Assembly: GCF_005954645.2 (NCBI RefSeq)
Contig: NZ_CP040695.2
Location: 2,728,001 to 2,792,000, forward strand
Reading direction: 5' to 3'
Source: Nocardioides sp. S-1144
Lineage (GTDB): Bacteria; Actinomycetota; Actinomycetes; Propionibacteriales; Nocardioidaceae
Length of the DNA stretch: 64,000 bases
The translations under genes and the position numbers were made by a program. Of this stretch, positions 53,027-62,539 are shown piece by piece; within the stretch, counting starts at the first letter, position 1; every line of letters begins with the position of its first letter. A model generated the notes under the pieces. It was not told where the DNA came from. It did no database searches and saw only the letters and a program-made list of their open reading frames with translations.

Positions 53027-56017
53027 TCACCAGAAGACCCGGTCGACGACGCCCCGGGCCAGTCGGGTGACGCGCAGGTGGTCGTTGACCATCTCGTCGG
53101 TCCGGCCGCCCGGGTAGCCCAGGATGGCCGCGACGGCGGCCCGCTCGCGCGTGTCGCGCGGGAGCTGCTCGGCCGCCTTGCCCCGGGCCAGCGTGACGGC
53201 GTTGCGCACCCGGCTGACCGCGCGCCACGCCTCGGTGAGGACGGCGGCGTCGTCGTCGGTGACCAGGCCGGCCTCGCGGGCCGCCTCGAGCGCGGTCAGG
53301 GTGCGGGGGGTCCGCAGGGCCGGCACCTCGCCGGCGAAGCGCATCTGGAGCAGCTGGACGGTCCACTCGATGTCGGCCAGTCCCCCGCGCCCCAGCTTGA
53401 GGTGCAGCTGCGGGTCGGCACCGCGCGGCATCCGCTCCTTGTCGACGCGCGCCTTGATCCGGCGCACCTCGAGGACGTCGTCGTCGGAGAGCCCACCCCG
53501 CGGGTAGCGCAGCGGGTCGATGAGCTGCTCGAACGCCGTCCGCAGCGCCGGGTCGCCGACGACGGCGTCGGCGCGGAGCAGCGCCTGGGCCTCCCAGACC
53601 TTCGACCACTTGGCGTAGTAGGCGGCGTATGAGTCGAGGGTGCGCACCAGGGCGCCCTGCTTGCCCTCGGGCCGCAGGTCCGCGTCGACGGTGAGGGCGG
53701 GGTCGGCCCCGGGCAGCGCGAGCTGGTTGCGGACCTCGTTGGCCACCGCGGTCGCGTACTGCGTCGCGCGGTGCGGGTCGGCGCCCTCGACCGGCTGGTG
53801 CACGAAGAGGACGTCGGCGTCGCTGCCGTAGGAGAGCTCGAAGCCGCCGTAGCGGCCCATCGCGACGACCGCCATGGCGGTGGGCGGCTCGTCGAACCCG
53901 CGCTGGCGGCACAGGTCGCGCCCCACGACCTCCAGGGTGGTCTCGAGGGTGGCGTCGGTGATCCGCGACAGGGCCGCGCCGACGTCGGCGACGTCGGTCA
54001 GGTCGAGGACGTCGCCCGCCGCGACGCGGAAGAGCTCGCGGCGCCGGACCGCGCGCGCGGCGCGGACCGCCTTGTCGACGTCGTCCTGGCGGGCCGCCGT
54101 CGAGCGCATCTCCTCGATCATCGCCTCGGCGCTGAGCGGCGACAGGTCCCCGCCGAGCATGCGGACGCCCTGCGGCTCGCGCTCGAGCAGGCCGGTGACG
54201 TAGCGCGAGGTCGACAGCAGGTGGGCCAGGCGCTCGGCGACCTCGCCCTCGTCGCGCAGGGTGCGCAGGTACCAGGGGGTGCGGCCCAGCGCCTCGCTGA
54301 GCCGCCGGAAGCCGAACAGCCCGGCGTCGGGGTCGGCACCCTCCGCGAACCAGCTGAGCATCGCCGGCAGCAGCGCGCGCTGCAGGGTGGCCGTGCGGGA
54401 GACGCCGCTGGTCAGCGCCTCCAGGTTGCGCAGCGCGGCCTGCGGGTCGGCGTACCCGAGCGCGGCGAGCCGCGCGCCGGCCGCCTCGGAGGAGAGCCGG
54501 ACCTCCCCGCTGTGCACCCGCGCCACCGCGGTGAGCAGCGGGCGGTAGAAGAGCTTCTCGTTGAGCCGCCGGACCTCGCGGCGGTGGTGCTCCCACGCCG
54601 AGGCCAGGGTGGCCTCGGGCTCCCGGACGAACCCGATGCTGCGGCCCAGGCGGCGCAACGCCGCGGTGTCGTCGGGGACGACGTGGGTGCGGCGCAGCTG
54701 CACGAGCTGGATGCGGTGCTCGAGGGTGCGCAGGAACGCGTAGGCGTCGTGCAGCGCCTCGCCGTCCTCGCGGCCGACGTAGCCGTGCTCGGTGAGCTGG
54801 GCGAGCGCGCTGAGGGTCGTGGACGCACGGATCCGGTCGTCGGCCAGGCCGTGCACCAGCTGCAGCAGCTGGACGGCGAACTCGACGTCGCGCAGGCCAC
54901 CCCAGCCGAGCTTGAGCTGGCGGTCGGCCTCCTTGGCCGGGATGTGGTCGAGCACCCGGCGGCGCATCGCCTGGACGTCGGCCACGAACCCGTCGCGCTC
55001 CGCGACGCTCCACACCATCGGCTCCACGGTCGCGATGAACTCGCCGCCGAGCTCGAGGTCGCCGGCCACCGGACGGGCCTTGAGCAGCGCCTGGAACTCC
55101 CACGCCTTGGCCCAGCGCTCGTAGTAGCCGCGGTGGCTGGCCAGGGTGCGGGTCAGCGGCCCGGCCTTGCCCTCGGGGCGCAGCGCCGCGTCGACCGGCC
55201 AGATCGTGCCCTCGCCGGTGTGCTCGGAGCAGATCCGGATCAGGTGGCTGGCCAGCCGGGTCGCGGTCCGGAGCGCCCGCGCGTCCGAGGTGCGCCCGCC
55301 GTCGGCCGCCACGGCCGGCTCGTGGACGAAGATCACGTCGACGTCCGAGACGTAGTTCAGCTCGTGGCCGCCGCACTTGCCCATCGCGACGACGGCCAGG
55401 CGCGCGCACCCGGCGTCCTCCCCCACCCGCTGGCGGGCCACCGCGAGGGCGGCGTCCAGGGTGCCGGCCGCGAGGTCGGAGAGCTCGGCGGCGGCGTCGT
55501 CGACGCCGAGGTCGTGGGCGAGGTCGCGCGCGGCCAGCCGCAGCAGCACCCGGCGGTACTCGACCCGCAGCGCGTCGACGGCCTCGGCGTCCGGGAGCGT
55601 CGCGGTCGGCAGGTCGGAGTCGGGGTCGGCACCGACGGCGGCGAGCAGGCCGGCGCGCACGACGTAGGCCGGCGGGCGGGTCGAGCCGAGGGTGGGGTCG
55701 GTGAGCTCGCGCCAGTGCTCGGGGTGGCGGGCCAGGTGGTCGGCCAGCGCCTCGCTGGCCCCGAGCACGCACAGCAGCCGCATCGCGGTGCCCTCGTCGT
55801 CGGCCAGCTCCGCGAGCATCGTGGCGCGCTCGTCGCCCGCGGCGTCGGCCAGCCGGACCAGCCCGGTCAGGGCCTGGTCGGGGTCGGCGGTGCGGGCCAG
55901 CAGCGCGACCAGCGGCTCGCTGGCCACGCCCAGCAGCGCGAGGTCGGCCAGCGCCTCGTCGGTGCGCTGGAAGCCGAGCCGCAGCAGGGTCCCCTTGGTC
56001 GTGGCGACCCGGCTCAC
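53027..56017 (-). CDS. glnE: Glutamine synthetase adenylyltransferase/deadenylylase
   Basis: GlnE adds AMP to, and removes it from, the regulatory Tyr of GSI, switching GlnA off and on. The 996-residue protein contains both nucleotidyltransferase halves: the deadenylylase site GKCGGHELNYVSDVDVIFVHE near residue 216 and the adenylyltransferase site GRYGGFELSYGSDADVLFVHQ near residue 722, each with the paired Asp residues. Helical glutamate/glutamine-sensing regions lie between. Length is normal. GTG 56017 overlaps the amidotransferase stop by four bases, so it is cotranslated with glnA2 and that gene. Confidence 0.96.
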   Translation of the reverse strand: MSRVATTKGTLLRLGFQRTDEALADLALLGVASEPLVALLARTADPDQALTGLVRLADAAGDERATMLAELADDEGTAMRLLCVLGASEALADHLARHPEHWRELTDPTLGSTRPPAYVVRAGLLAAVGADPDSDLPTATLPDAEAVDALRVEYRRVLLRLAARDLAHDLGVDDAAAELSDLAAGTLDAALAVARQRVGEDAGCARLAVVAMGKCGGHELNYVSDVDVIFVHEPAVAADGGRTSDARALRTATRLASHLIRICSEHTGEGTIWPVDAALRPEGKAGPLTRTLASHRGYYERWAKAWEFQALLKARPVAGDLELGGEFIATVEPMVWSVAERDGFVADVQAMRRRVLDHIPAKEADRQLKLGWGGLRDVEFAVQLLQLVHGLADDRIRASTTLSALAQLTEHGYVGREDGEALHDAYAFLRTLEHRIQLVQLRRTHVVPDDTAALRRLGRSIGFVREPEATLASAWEHHRREVRRLNEKLFYRPLLTAVARVHSGEVRLSSEAAGARLAALGYADPQAALRNLEALTSGVSRTATLQRALLPAMLSWFAEGADPDAGLFGFRRLSEALGRTPWYLRTLRDEGEVAERLAHLLSTSRYVTGLLEREPQGVRMLGGDLSPLSAEAMIEEMRSTAARQDDVDKAVRAARAVRRRELFRVAAGDVLDLTDVADVGAALSRITDATLETTLEVVGRDLCRQRGFDEPPTAMAVVAMGRYGGFELSYGSDADVLFVHQPVEGADPHRATQYATAVANEVRNQLALPGADPALTVDADLRPEGKQGALVRTLDSYAAYYAKWSKVWEAQALLRADAVVGDPALRTAFEQLIDPLRYPRGGLSDDDVLEVRRIKARVDKERMPRGADPQLHLKLGRGGLADIEWTVQLLQMRFAGEVPALRTPRTLTALEAAREAGLVTDDDAAVLTEAWRAVSRVRNAVTLARGKAAEQLPRDTRERAAVAAILGYPGGRTDEMVNDHLRVTRLARGVVDRVFW

Positions 56018-56733
56018 GACGCCACCCCGGCGCCCGCGACAACCCGCGCGAACGACGTCGCCAGCGGCCGCCAGGTCGTCTCCAGCTCATCGGCGGCGGC
56101 ACCGACCTCCGCGGCCAGCGCGTCGGCGGCGGCGTCCGGCTCCGTGGTGCCCCACCTCTCGACGACGGCCCGGTCCACCTCGGGGTGCGGCTGGACGCCC
56201 CACGCGCGCGGCGCGAACCGGGCGGCCTGCACCTCCCCGCCGGGTGCGAGCGCGAGCACCTCGGCCCCGGGCGGCAGCGCGGTGACGACGTCGACGTTCC
56301 AGTGCAGGCAGCGCTGTGGGGCGTGCCGCGTGGCGTGCTGCAGGGGGGCGACGAGCTCGTCGTCGAGCGCGGCCGCCGTCCAGCCGACCGGCAGCAGCCC
56401 CCGCTGCTGCCCGGCGGGGTTCGGCGCGGACGTGCCGCCCAGGGCCGCGGCCAGCAGCTGGTGGCCCAGGCAGATGCCGAGCGTCGCGACGTCGGCCGCG
56501 ACGGCGTCGCGCAGCAGCGCCCGCGTCGGGGCGAGCCAGGCGTGCTCGGCGTCGTCGGTGGCGGCCATCGGACCCCCGAGCACCAGCAGCCCGGTGTGGC
56601 CGGCCAGGTCGTCGGGCAGCGGGTCGCCGGCGTAGGGGCGGCGCACGTCGAGGCCGACGCCGGCCTCCGCCAGCCACCGGCCCACGAGCGCCGGCGGGCA
56701 GTCGTCCTCGTGCTGGATCACCAGGACCGTCAT
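56014..56733 (-). CDS. Class I glutamine amidotransferase
   Basis: The 239-residue GMP-synthase-like GATase1 has the nucleophile Cys in LGICLGHQLLA, the His-Glu pair in WGVQPHPEVD and the oxyanion loop LLVLGGPMAA. It hydrolyses glutamine and hands on ammonia, but with no obvious synthetase partner it may act as a glutaminase or on a small substrate. It lies between glnA2 and glnE, eight bases after the glnA2 stop and overlapping glnE, which ties it to glutamine metabolism. Confidence 0.88.
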   Translation of the reverse strand: MTVLVIQHEDDCPPALVGRWLAEAGVGLDVRRPYAGDPLPDDLAGHTGLLVLGGPMAATDDAEHAWLAPTRALLRDAVAADVATLGICLGHQLLAAALGGTSAPNPAGQQRGLLPVGWTAAALDDELVAPLQHATRHAPQRCLHWNVDVVTALPPGAEVLALAPGGEVQAARFAPRAWGVQPHPEVDRAVVERWGTTEPDAAADALAAEVGAAADELETTWRPLATSFARVVAGAGVAS

Positions 56734-56741
56734 CGCGAGCG

Positions 56742-58082
56742 TCAGATCACCGGCAGCATCTGGTCGCGCTCGAAGGCGGAGACCTGGCCGCGGTACTCGT
56801 CCCACTCGGCGCGCTTGTTGCGCAGGAAGTACTCGAAGACGTTCTCCCCCAGCGTCTCGGCCAGCAGCTCGCTGGTCTCGGCGACCTCGATCGCCTCGTT
56901 GAGGTTCTTGGGCAGCGGGTCGATGCCGAGGCTCTTGCGCTCGCGCTCGGAGAGCGCCCAGACGTCGTCCTCGGCCTCGCGCGGGAGCTCGTAGCCCTCC
57001 TCGATGCCCTTCATGCCGGCCGCCAGGATCGCGGCGAAGGCGAGGTAGGGGTTGCAGGCGGGGTCGAGGGTGCGGACCTCGACCCGGGTCGAGGCGCCCT
57101 TGAGCGGCTTGTACATCGGCACCCGGACCATCGCGGAACGGTTGTTGTGGCCCCAGCAGACGTACGACGGCGCCTCGCCGCCGAACATCATCCGCTTGTA
57201 GGAGTTGACCCACTGGTTGGTCACGACGCTGATCTCGGGTGCGTGCCTGAGGATGCCGGCGATGAAGCGGCGTCCGGTCTGGCTCAGCTGGTACTCGGCG
57301 CCGGCCTCGTAGAAGGCGTTCTGGTCGCCCTCGAAGAGCGAGACGTGGGTGTGCATGCCCGAGCCCGGGTGGGTCGTGAACGGCTTCGGCATGAAGCTGG
57401 CCCAGATGCCCTGGCTCAGCGCGACCTCCCGGATGACGGTGCGGAAGGTGAGGATGTTGTCGGCCGTGGAGAGGGCGTCGGCGTAGCGCAGGTCGATCTC
57501 CTGCTGCCCCGGGCCGCCTTCGTGGTGGCTGAACTCCACCGAGATGCCCATCGCCTCGAGCATGGTGATGGCCTCGCGGCGGAAGTCGGAGCCGTGCGAC
57601 TGCGCGGTGTGGTCGAAGAAGCCGCTGCGGTCGACCGGCACCGGGTCGACCCCAGCCTGCGGCGTGTCCTTGAACAGGTAGAACTCGATCTCGGGGTGGG
57701 TGTAGAAGGTGAAGCCCCGCTCGGCGGCCCGGGCGAGGGTGCGCTTGAGGACGTAGCGCGGGTCGGAGTACGACGGGCTGCCGTCGGGCATCACCACGTC
57801 GCAGAACATCCGCGCCGTCGCCGGGCCGTCGCCCCCGCGCCACGGCAGGATCTGGAACGTCGACGGGTCCGGCATCAGCAGCATGTCGGCCTCGTAGACG
57901 CGCGCGAAGCCCTCGATCGCCGAGCCGTCGAACCCGATGCCCTCCTCGAAGGCGCCCTCGAGCTCGGCCGGAGCCACCGCCACCGACTTGAGGAAGCCAA
58001 GCACGTCGGTGAACCACAGTCGCACGAACCGGACGTCGCGCTCCTCGAGAGCGCGGAGAACGAACTCTTCCTGCTTGCCCAT
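56742..58082 (-). CDS. glnA2: Glutamine synthetase type I, non-adenylylatable (GlnA2)
   Basis: The 446-residue GSI has IGFDGSAIEGF, the metal strand TFYTHPEIEFYLF, HHEGGPGQQEIDLRYADAL, the ATP/glutamate site ASFMPKPFTTHPGSGMHTHVSL, NQWVNSYKRMMFGGEAP and VEVRTLDPACNPYLAFAA. The segment where GlnA has its adenylylation Tyr is here DDVWALSERE, so GlnE should not modify it. It matches GlnA2 (Rv2222c). It is shorter than GlnA at 8396 and is the second gene of a four-gene operon. Confidence 0.93.
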   Translation of the reverse strand: MGKQEEFVLRALEERDVRFVRLWFTDVLGFLKSVAVAPAELEGAFEEGIGFDGSAIEGFARVYEADMLLMPDPSTFQILPWRGGDGPATARMFCDVVMPDGSPSYSDPRYVLKRTLARAAERGFTFYTHPEIEFYLFKDTPQAGVDPVPVDRSGFFDHTAQSHGSDFRREAITMLEAMGISVEFSHHEGGPGQQEIDLRYADALSTADNILTFRTVIREVALSQGIWASFMPKPFTTHPGSGMHTHVSLFEGDQNAFYEAGAEYQLSQTGRRFIAGILRHAPEISVVTNQWVNSYKRMMFGGEAPSYVCWGHNNRSAMVRVPMYKPLKGASTRVEVRTLDPACNPYLAFAAILAAGMKGIEEGYELPREAEDDVWALSERERKSLGIDPLPKNLNEAIEVAETSELLAETLGENVFEYFLRNKRAEWDEYRGQVSAFERDQMLPVI

Positions 58083-58103
58083 GGCGCCACCCTAGGGTGC
58101 CGG

Positions 58104-58556
58104 TCAGTCCCCGTCGCCGAGGGTCTGGTCCTCGCGGTCGGACAGCGTCGGGCGACCGCCGTTGCAGTAGACCTCCAGCTCGATGGAGCGGGCACCGGAG
58201 GAGAACACCGCGTCGACGTCGTCGTCGGGTCCGGACTCGAAGCCGATGGTGGTCCACCCGGGTGCCGGGGCGGCCTCGACGCCGTAGGCGACGGCGCCCC
58301 GGCAGGCCACGGTGATGCTGCCGAAGTCGTCGTCGAAGACCTGCTCGCGCCGCTCGGCCGCGGGGTCCGGCGTCACCGCGCCCGGGGTGCCGAGGCCTGC
58401 GGCCTCGAAGGCACGCTGCTGACCGTTGAGCGGACCGCGGTCACGCACGCTCGCCCCCACCCCGGTCACCGCGAAGAGACCGACCGCCACCGCGAGCGCC
58501 GCCGCGCCGAGCCAGCCGGCGAGGTAGCCGAGCGTGCGCACGGAGGGACGGGCCAT
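58104..58556 (-). CDS. Membrane-anchored hypothetical protein before glnA2
   Basis: The 150-residue protein has one N-terminal membrane helix (LGYLAGWLGAAALAVAVGLFAVTGVGAS, residues 9-35) and a secreted beta-rich domain (FDDDFGSITVACRGAVAYGVEAAPAPGWTTIGFESG, VDAVFSSGARSIELEVYCNGG) with two Cys that could pair. It is 21 bases upstream of glnA2 and the first gene of that operon. No family is recognised, and a role in nitrogen metabolism is not implied by the sequence. Confidence 0.72.
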   Translation of the reverse strand: MARPSVRTLGYLAGWLGAAALAVAVGLFAVTGVGASVRDRGPLNGQQRAFEAAGLGTPGAVTPDPAAERREQVFDDDFGSITVACRGAVAYGVEAAPAPGWTTIGFESGPDDDVDAVFSSGARSIELEVYCNGGRPTLSDREDQTLGDGD

Positions 58557-58601
58557 GGCGCCATCATCCCCGACGGGGGCTGAGCCAGTAGGTTCGCCCA
58601 C

Positions 58602-59288
58602 GTGCAGGTGCTGATCATCGAGGACGACGCGCGGATCCGTCCGCTGCTGATGCGCTCGCTCGGTGAGCGGGGGTACGCCGTCGAGTCGGCCTCGACCGGC
58701 ATGCAGGGCCTGCAGATGGCCGTCGACTCGCGTCCCGACCTGGTGATCCTCGACCTCGGCCTGCCCGACGTCGACGGCACCCAGGTGCTGTCGATGCTGC
58801 GCGCGGTGAGCACCGTGCCGGTCATCGTGGCCAGCGCCCGCGACGACGACCCGTCGCTGGTCGGCTGCCTCGACGCCGGCGCCGACGACTACGTGGTCAA
58901 GCCCTACACGACCGCCCAGCTCGAGGCCCGGATCCGCGCGGTGATGCGCCGCTCCGGCGCCGGCGGCTCCCCCGCCCGGCGCACCATCGTCGTCGGCGCC
59001 CTCGAGATCGACGTCGCCGCCCGGCAGGCGCGCGTCTCCGGGACCAACCTCGACCTGAGCCCCAAGGAGTTCGACCTGCTGCGCCACCTGGCCGAGCGTC
59101 CGGACGAGGTGGTCACCAAGCGCGAGCTGCTCGTCGAGGTCTGGCAGCAGCCGTGGGGCGGGTCCGACAAGACCGTCGACGTCCACCTGTCGTGGCTGCG
59201 CCGCAAGCTCGGCGAGTCGGCGTCCGAGCCGCGCTACCTGCACACCGTGCGCGGCGTCGGCGTCCGGCTCAGCGAGCCGGAGGGCTGA
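58602..59288 (+). CDS. OmpR family response regulator
   Basis: The 228-residue regulator has the receiver landmarks IIEDDARIRP, phosphoacceptor Asp in LVILDLGLPDVDG, VIVASARDDD and VVKPYTTAQLEARIRAVMRR. The winged-helix output domain is LDLSPKEFDLLRHLAERPDEVVTKRELLVEVWQQPWGGSDKTVDVHLSWLRRKLGE. GTG 58602. The kinase gene starts one base after its stop, so the two are one operon. Candidate targets are the secreted proteins at 60620 and 61039. Confidence 0.93.
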   Translation: MQVLIIEDDARIRPLLMRSLGERGYAVESASTGMQGLQMAVDSRPDLVILDLGLPDVDGTQVLSMLRAVSTVPVIVASARDDDPSLVGCLDAGADDYVVKPYTTAQLEARIRAVMRRSGAGGSPARRTIVVGALEIDVAARQARVSGTNLDLSPKEFDLLRHLAERPDEVVTKRELLVEVWQQPWGGSDKTVDVHLSWLRRKLGESASEPRYLHTVRGVGVRLSEPEG

Positions 59289-59289
59289 G

Positions 59290-60600
59290 GTGCGCCGGAG
59301 GCTGACCGTCACGGTGGCCGCCGCCGTGAGCATGGTCCTGCTCGCCATGCTCGTGCCGATGGCGGTCCTGCTGCGCAGCTACGTCCTCGAGGACCGGCTG
59401 GCCCAGGCGGCGCTGGAGGTGCAGTCCACCGAGAGCGTGGTGGCCCGCTACGGCCGCAGCGAGATCGCCCGCTACGTCGCGGAGGTCAACGCCGACAGCG
59501 ACACCGAGACGACGGTCGTCATGGCCGACGGCGATGTCCTCGGCCCCGCGCCGGGAGCCGCCGAGGAGGCCCGGATCGTCGAGGCGCGCATCAACAGCAC
59601 CGCCCGGGTCGACGACGTCGACGGCGGCACCGCGATCCTGGTGCCGGTCTCGCTCAGCGGCAGCTCGGCGGGTCCCGAGTCCCAGCCGATCATCCGGGTC
59701 TTCGTGCCGACGCCCGGCTTCGAGCGCGAGCTGGTGCGGAGCTGGCTGATCCTGCTGGCCCTCGGCGCGCTGCTGCTCGTCGGCGCGCTGGTGCTCTCCG
59801 ACCGGCTGGCCCGCTCGTTCGTGCGGCCCATCCAGAGCCTGGCCGGGTACGCCGCCGGCCTCGGCGCCGGGCGCCGGACCGAGCAGCCCCCCGTCGAGGG
59901 TCCCTCCGAGGTCCGCGACCTCGGCGTGGCGCTGCACCGGCTGGTCGACCGCGTCGAGGTGCTGCTCGAGCGCGAGCGCGCCGGCATCGCCGACGTCTCG
60001 CACCGGCTGCGCACCCCGATGACCGCGCTCCGGCTGCGCGTCGAGGGCATCGCCGACGACGCCGCTCGCGAGCGGCTGATGGCCGACCTCGACGACCTGC
60101 AGGCCACCGTCGACCACGTCGTGCGCGAGGCGCGGCGCTCCGAGCGCGAGGGCCTGGTGCCGGTGACCGACGGCGTCGCCGTTCTCACCGAGCGGGCGCG
60201 GTTCTGGGAGCCGCTCGCCGAGGACCAGGGGCGCCGCTTCGACCTGGAGGTCACGACCACCGGGCCGGTGCCGGTGCGGGCCGGGCCGGAGGACCTGGCC
60301 GCCCTGGTCGACGTCCTGCTCGACAACGTCTTCACCCACACGCCCGAGCCGGTCGGCGTCCGGGTCACCGTGGCCCCCGGCGCCGACGGTGGGCTCCGGC
60401 TGGTCGTCGAGGACGGCGGACCGGGCCTGTCCGTCGAGGACGCCGCCCGCCTCGTCGACCGCGGGGTCTCCGGCGGCGACTCGACCGGGCTCGGCCTCTC
60501 CATCGTCGACAAGACCGCCACCGAGTCCGGTGGCGGTCTGTCGATCGGGCGGTCGGCGCTCGGCGGCACCGAGGTCGTGGTCGACCTCGGCGGCGCCTAG
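59290..60600 (+). CDS. Membrane sensor histidine kinase
   Basis: The 436-residue kinase has two membrane helices (residues 5-29 and about 148-170) flanking an extracytoplasmic sensor of about 120 residues (VLEDRLAQAALEV to FERELVRSW). A HAMP-like region (SFVRPIQSLAGYAAGLGAGR) is followed by HisKA with ADVSHRLRTPMTALRLRVEGIAD and a HATPase with DVLLDNVFTHTPE, EDGGPGLS and STGLGLSIVDKTA. GTG 59290. It partners the regulator just upstream and is convergent with the secreted protein gene at 60620, 19 bases away. Confidence 0.92.
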   Translation: MRRRLTVTVAAAVSMVLLAMLVPMAVLLRSYVLEDRLAQAALEVQSTESVVARYGRSEIARYVAEVNADSDTETTVVMADGDVLGPAPGAAEEARIVEARINSTARVDDVDGGTAILVPVSLSGSSAGPESQPIIRVFVPTPGFERELVRSWLILLALGALLLVGALVLSDRLARSFVRPIQSLAGYAAGLGAGRRTEQPPVEGPSEVRDLGVALHRLVDRVEVLLERERAGIADVSHRLRTPMTALRLRVEGIADDAARERLMADLDDLQATVDHVVREARRSEREGLVPVTDGVAVLTERARFWEPLAEDQGRRFDLEVTTTGPVPVRAGPEDLAALVDVLLDNVFTHTPEPVGVRVTVAPGADGGLRLVVEDGGPGLSVEDAARLVDRGVSGGDSTGLGLSIVDKTATESGGGLSIGRSALGGTEVVVDLGGA

Positions 60601-60619
60601 CCCGATCCGTGCGCCGGGG

Positions 60620-61000
60620 TCAGACGGTGACCGAGGCGCCGCAGCGGGTGGTGGCGCCGACCCGCTTGGCGGTGAACTTGAAGGTGTCGGCGCCGGCGGT
60701 GTTCGGGCGGTAGCGCTCGAGGTCGAGGTCGCCGTCGCGCTCGGCGGTGCGGACGACGTTCGCGACCCGCTTGCCGTCCTGCCACAGCTTGACCCGCCAC
60801 GCGCTGCCGGCGGGCAGGTTGTCGAGGTCGACGTTGACCTCGTGGCCGCGGCCCTCGCGGTCGACCGACAGCTCGTAGGTGCCGGTGCCGCAGACCCCCT
60901 GGCGCTCGACGTCGGCGTGGGCCGGGGCGGCGGTGAGGGCGACGGCGGCGGGGCCGGCCAGCAGGGCGGTGGCGGACAGGGCGGCGATGCTCTTCTTCAT
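60620..61000 (-). CDS. Secreted 126-residue protein (paralogue A)
   Basis: The signal peptide MKKSIAALSATALLAGPAAVALTAAPAHA is followed by a small beta domain: CGTGTYELSVDREGRGHEVNVDLDNLPAGSAWRVKLWQDGKRVANVVRTAERDGDLDLERYRPNTAGADTFKFTAKRVGATTRCGASVTV. Two Cys residues frame the domain. The layout is the same as that of the protein at 61039 and the lengths match exactly, so the genes look like an old tandem duplication. No function is known. AGGAACCACC precedes the ATG. Confidence 0.75.
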   Translation of the reverse strand: MKKSIAALSATALLAGPAAVALTAAPAHADVERQGVCGTGTYELSVDREGRGHEVNVDLDNLPAGSAWRVKLWQDGKRVANVVRTAERDGDLDLERYRPNTAGADTFKFTAKRVGATTRCGASVTV

Positions 61001-61038
61001 GGTGGTTCCTCCGGGTGGTGGGGTGTGTGGTGGACGGA

Positions 61039-61419
61039 TCAGCGGTTCAGGGTGGCGACGCAGGGGTCGCCCTCGGCCGGGCTGACGCTCACGCGGTACT
61101 CCTGCGTGCCGTCCTTGTCGACCGGGGTGTCGAGGTCGAGCTCGCCGTCCTCGTCGGTGCTGCGCTCGCCGGCGAGCACGGAGGCGCCGTCCTGCTCGAC
61201 GAGCACCTGCCAGACCTCGGCCGGGCCGCTCGACTGGAGCTCGAACTCGAGCTCGAGGCCGCCGTCGTCCTCGCCGACGACGAGCTCGTAGGCGGCGCCG
61301 TCGCAGGTGCCGCGCTCCCGGGTCTCGTCGTCGGCGCCGAAGGCCATCACGGCTCCGGCCCCGAGCCCGGCCACGACGACCGCGCCGACCGCACCCGCGG
61401 CCACGAACTTCTTCCTCAT
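61039..61419 (-). CDS. Secreted 126-residue protein (paralogue B)
   Basis: The signal or single anchor (FVAAGAVGAVVVAGLGAGAVMAF, residues 5-27) leads to TCDGAAYELVVGEDDGGLELEFELQSSGPAEVWQVLVEQDGASVLAGERSTDEDGELDLDTPVDKDGTQEYRVSVSPAEGDPC. The order Cys, YEL strand, xVWQV / DGxxV core, DGELDLD strand and late Cys aligns with the neighbour's CGTGTYELSV, WRVKLWQDGKRV and DGDLDLERY. It lacks an anchor signal beyond the N-terminus. Function unknown; coregulation with the downstream copy is likely. Confidence 0.75.
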   Translation of the reverse strand: MRKKFVAAGAVGAVVVAGLGAGAVMAFGADDETRERGTCDGAAYELVVGEDDGGLELEFELQSSGPAEVWQVLVEQDGASVLAGERSTDEDGELDLDTPVDKDGTQEYRVSVSPAEGDPCVATLNR

Positions 61420-61573
61420 CTCGCTCCTCCTCGTCTTCGACCCTGGGTCGCTGGTGTCCCTCGTGTGCTGCTGGGGTGACGAGGACGACGATGCCGCCGA
61501 CGGCGCTAAGCGCGATCCAGCGGCGGGCTAAGGCGCGGTTAAGGAGTCGCGACCACCGGCGGCGGCGTCCAGG

Positions 61574-62535
61574 ATGGGAGCCATGTCGATCGAGCCTGGA
61601 CCGGACGCACGCCCTGGCGCCGTCGAGCACGTGGTGGCCGTCGACGGCGGCGCGGACGGCGGCGGCTACGACCTCTGGGTGCGCGAGAGCGGTGACCGCT
61701 CCGGCAGCACGGTGCTGCTCGTGATGGGCGCGGCCTCCAGCGGCGTCCTCTGGCCCGACCGGCTGGTGGAGCGGCTCGGGCGCCGCCACCGCGTGGTCGT
61801 GTGGGACCACCGCGACACCGGCCGGTCCACCCGCGGGATCGACGACCGGCCCTACGCGATCCGCGACCTGGCCGGCGACGCCGTCGCCGTGCTCGACGCC
61901 CTCGCCGTCGACCGCGCGCACGTCGTGGGGATGTCGATGGGCGGCTACCTCGTGCAGCTCCTGCTGCTCGACCACCCCGACCGGCTGCTCTCCGCGACGC
62001 TGTTCTGCACCGGCGCCCTGCCCGGCGCGCCCGGTGCGGACGCCGTGCCCGGGCCCTCCGACGAGCTGCTCGCCGTGTGGGCGACGCTGGGGGAACCGCG
62101 CGACGCCGCCGCCGAGCTCGACTGGCGGGTGGAGCACTGGCGGGTGCTCAACGGCGGCGGGGTGCCGTTCGACGCCGAGGAGTTCCGCGCCCTCGAGGAG
62201 CGGGTCGTCGCCCACGGCGGCCCGCCGGACGCCGCCTCCGCCACGGCGCACGCCCGCGCCGGCACCGACGGGCTCGCCCGCGGCGCCGAGCTGGCCGGCG
62301 TGACGACCCCGGTGCTCGTCGTCGAGGCACCGGCCGACCCGGCCTACCCGCCCCCGAGCGCCGCGCACCTGGCGCGCACCATCGGCTCCGCGCACCGCGT
62401 CGAGGTGCCGGGGATGGGGCACGCGCTGCCGGGCGCCGTCCTGGGCCCGCTGGGCGACGCCCTCTCGGCCCACCTCGACGCCGTCGACGGGGCCGACGCC
62501 GGGTCGGTGCCCGGCCGCACGGGTGGAGCCGGGCG

Positions 62536-62539
<4 letters not shown>
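61574..62539 (+). CDS. Alpha/beta hydrolase
   Basis: The 321-residue cytoplasmic hydrolase has the nucleophile elbow GMSMGGYL (catalytic Ser), the oxyanion region [18 protein letters not shown], the motif [14 protein letters not shown], the acid residue near [11 protein letters not shown] and the His in [13 protein letters not shown] 61583 with GGGAG just before it is an alternative start. It resembles aclacinomycin methylesterase- or epoxide hydrolase-like enzymes of actinobacteria. The substrate is unknown. It converges on nadE, with a 4-base overlap of the stops. Confidence 0.88.
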
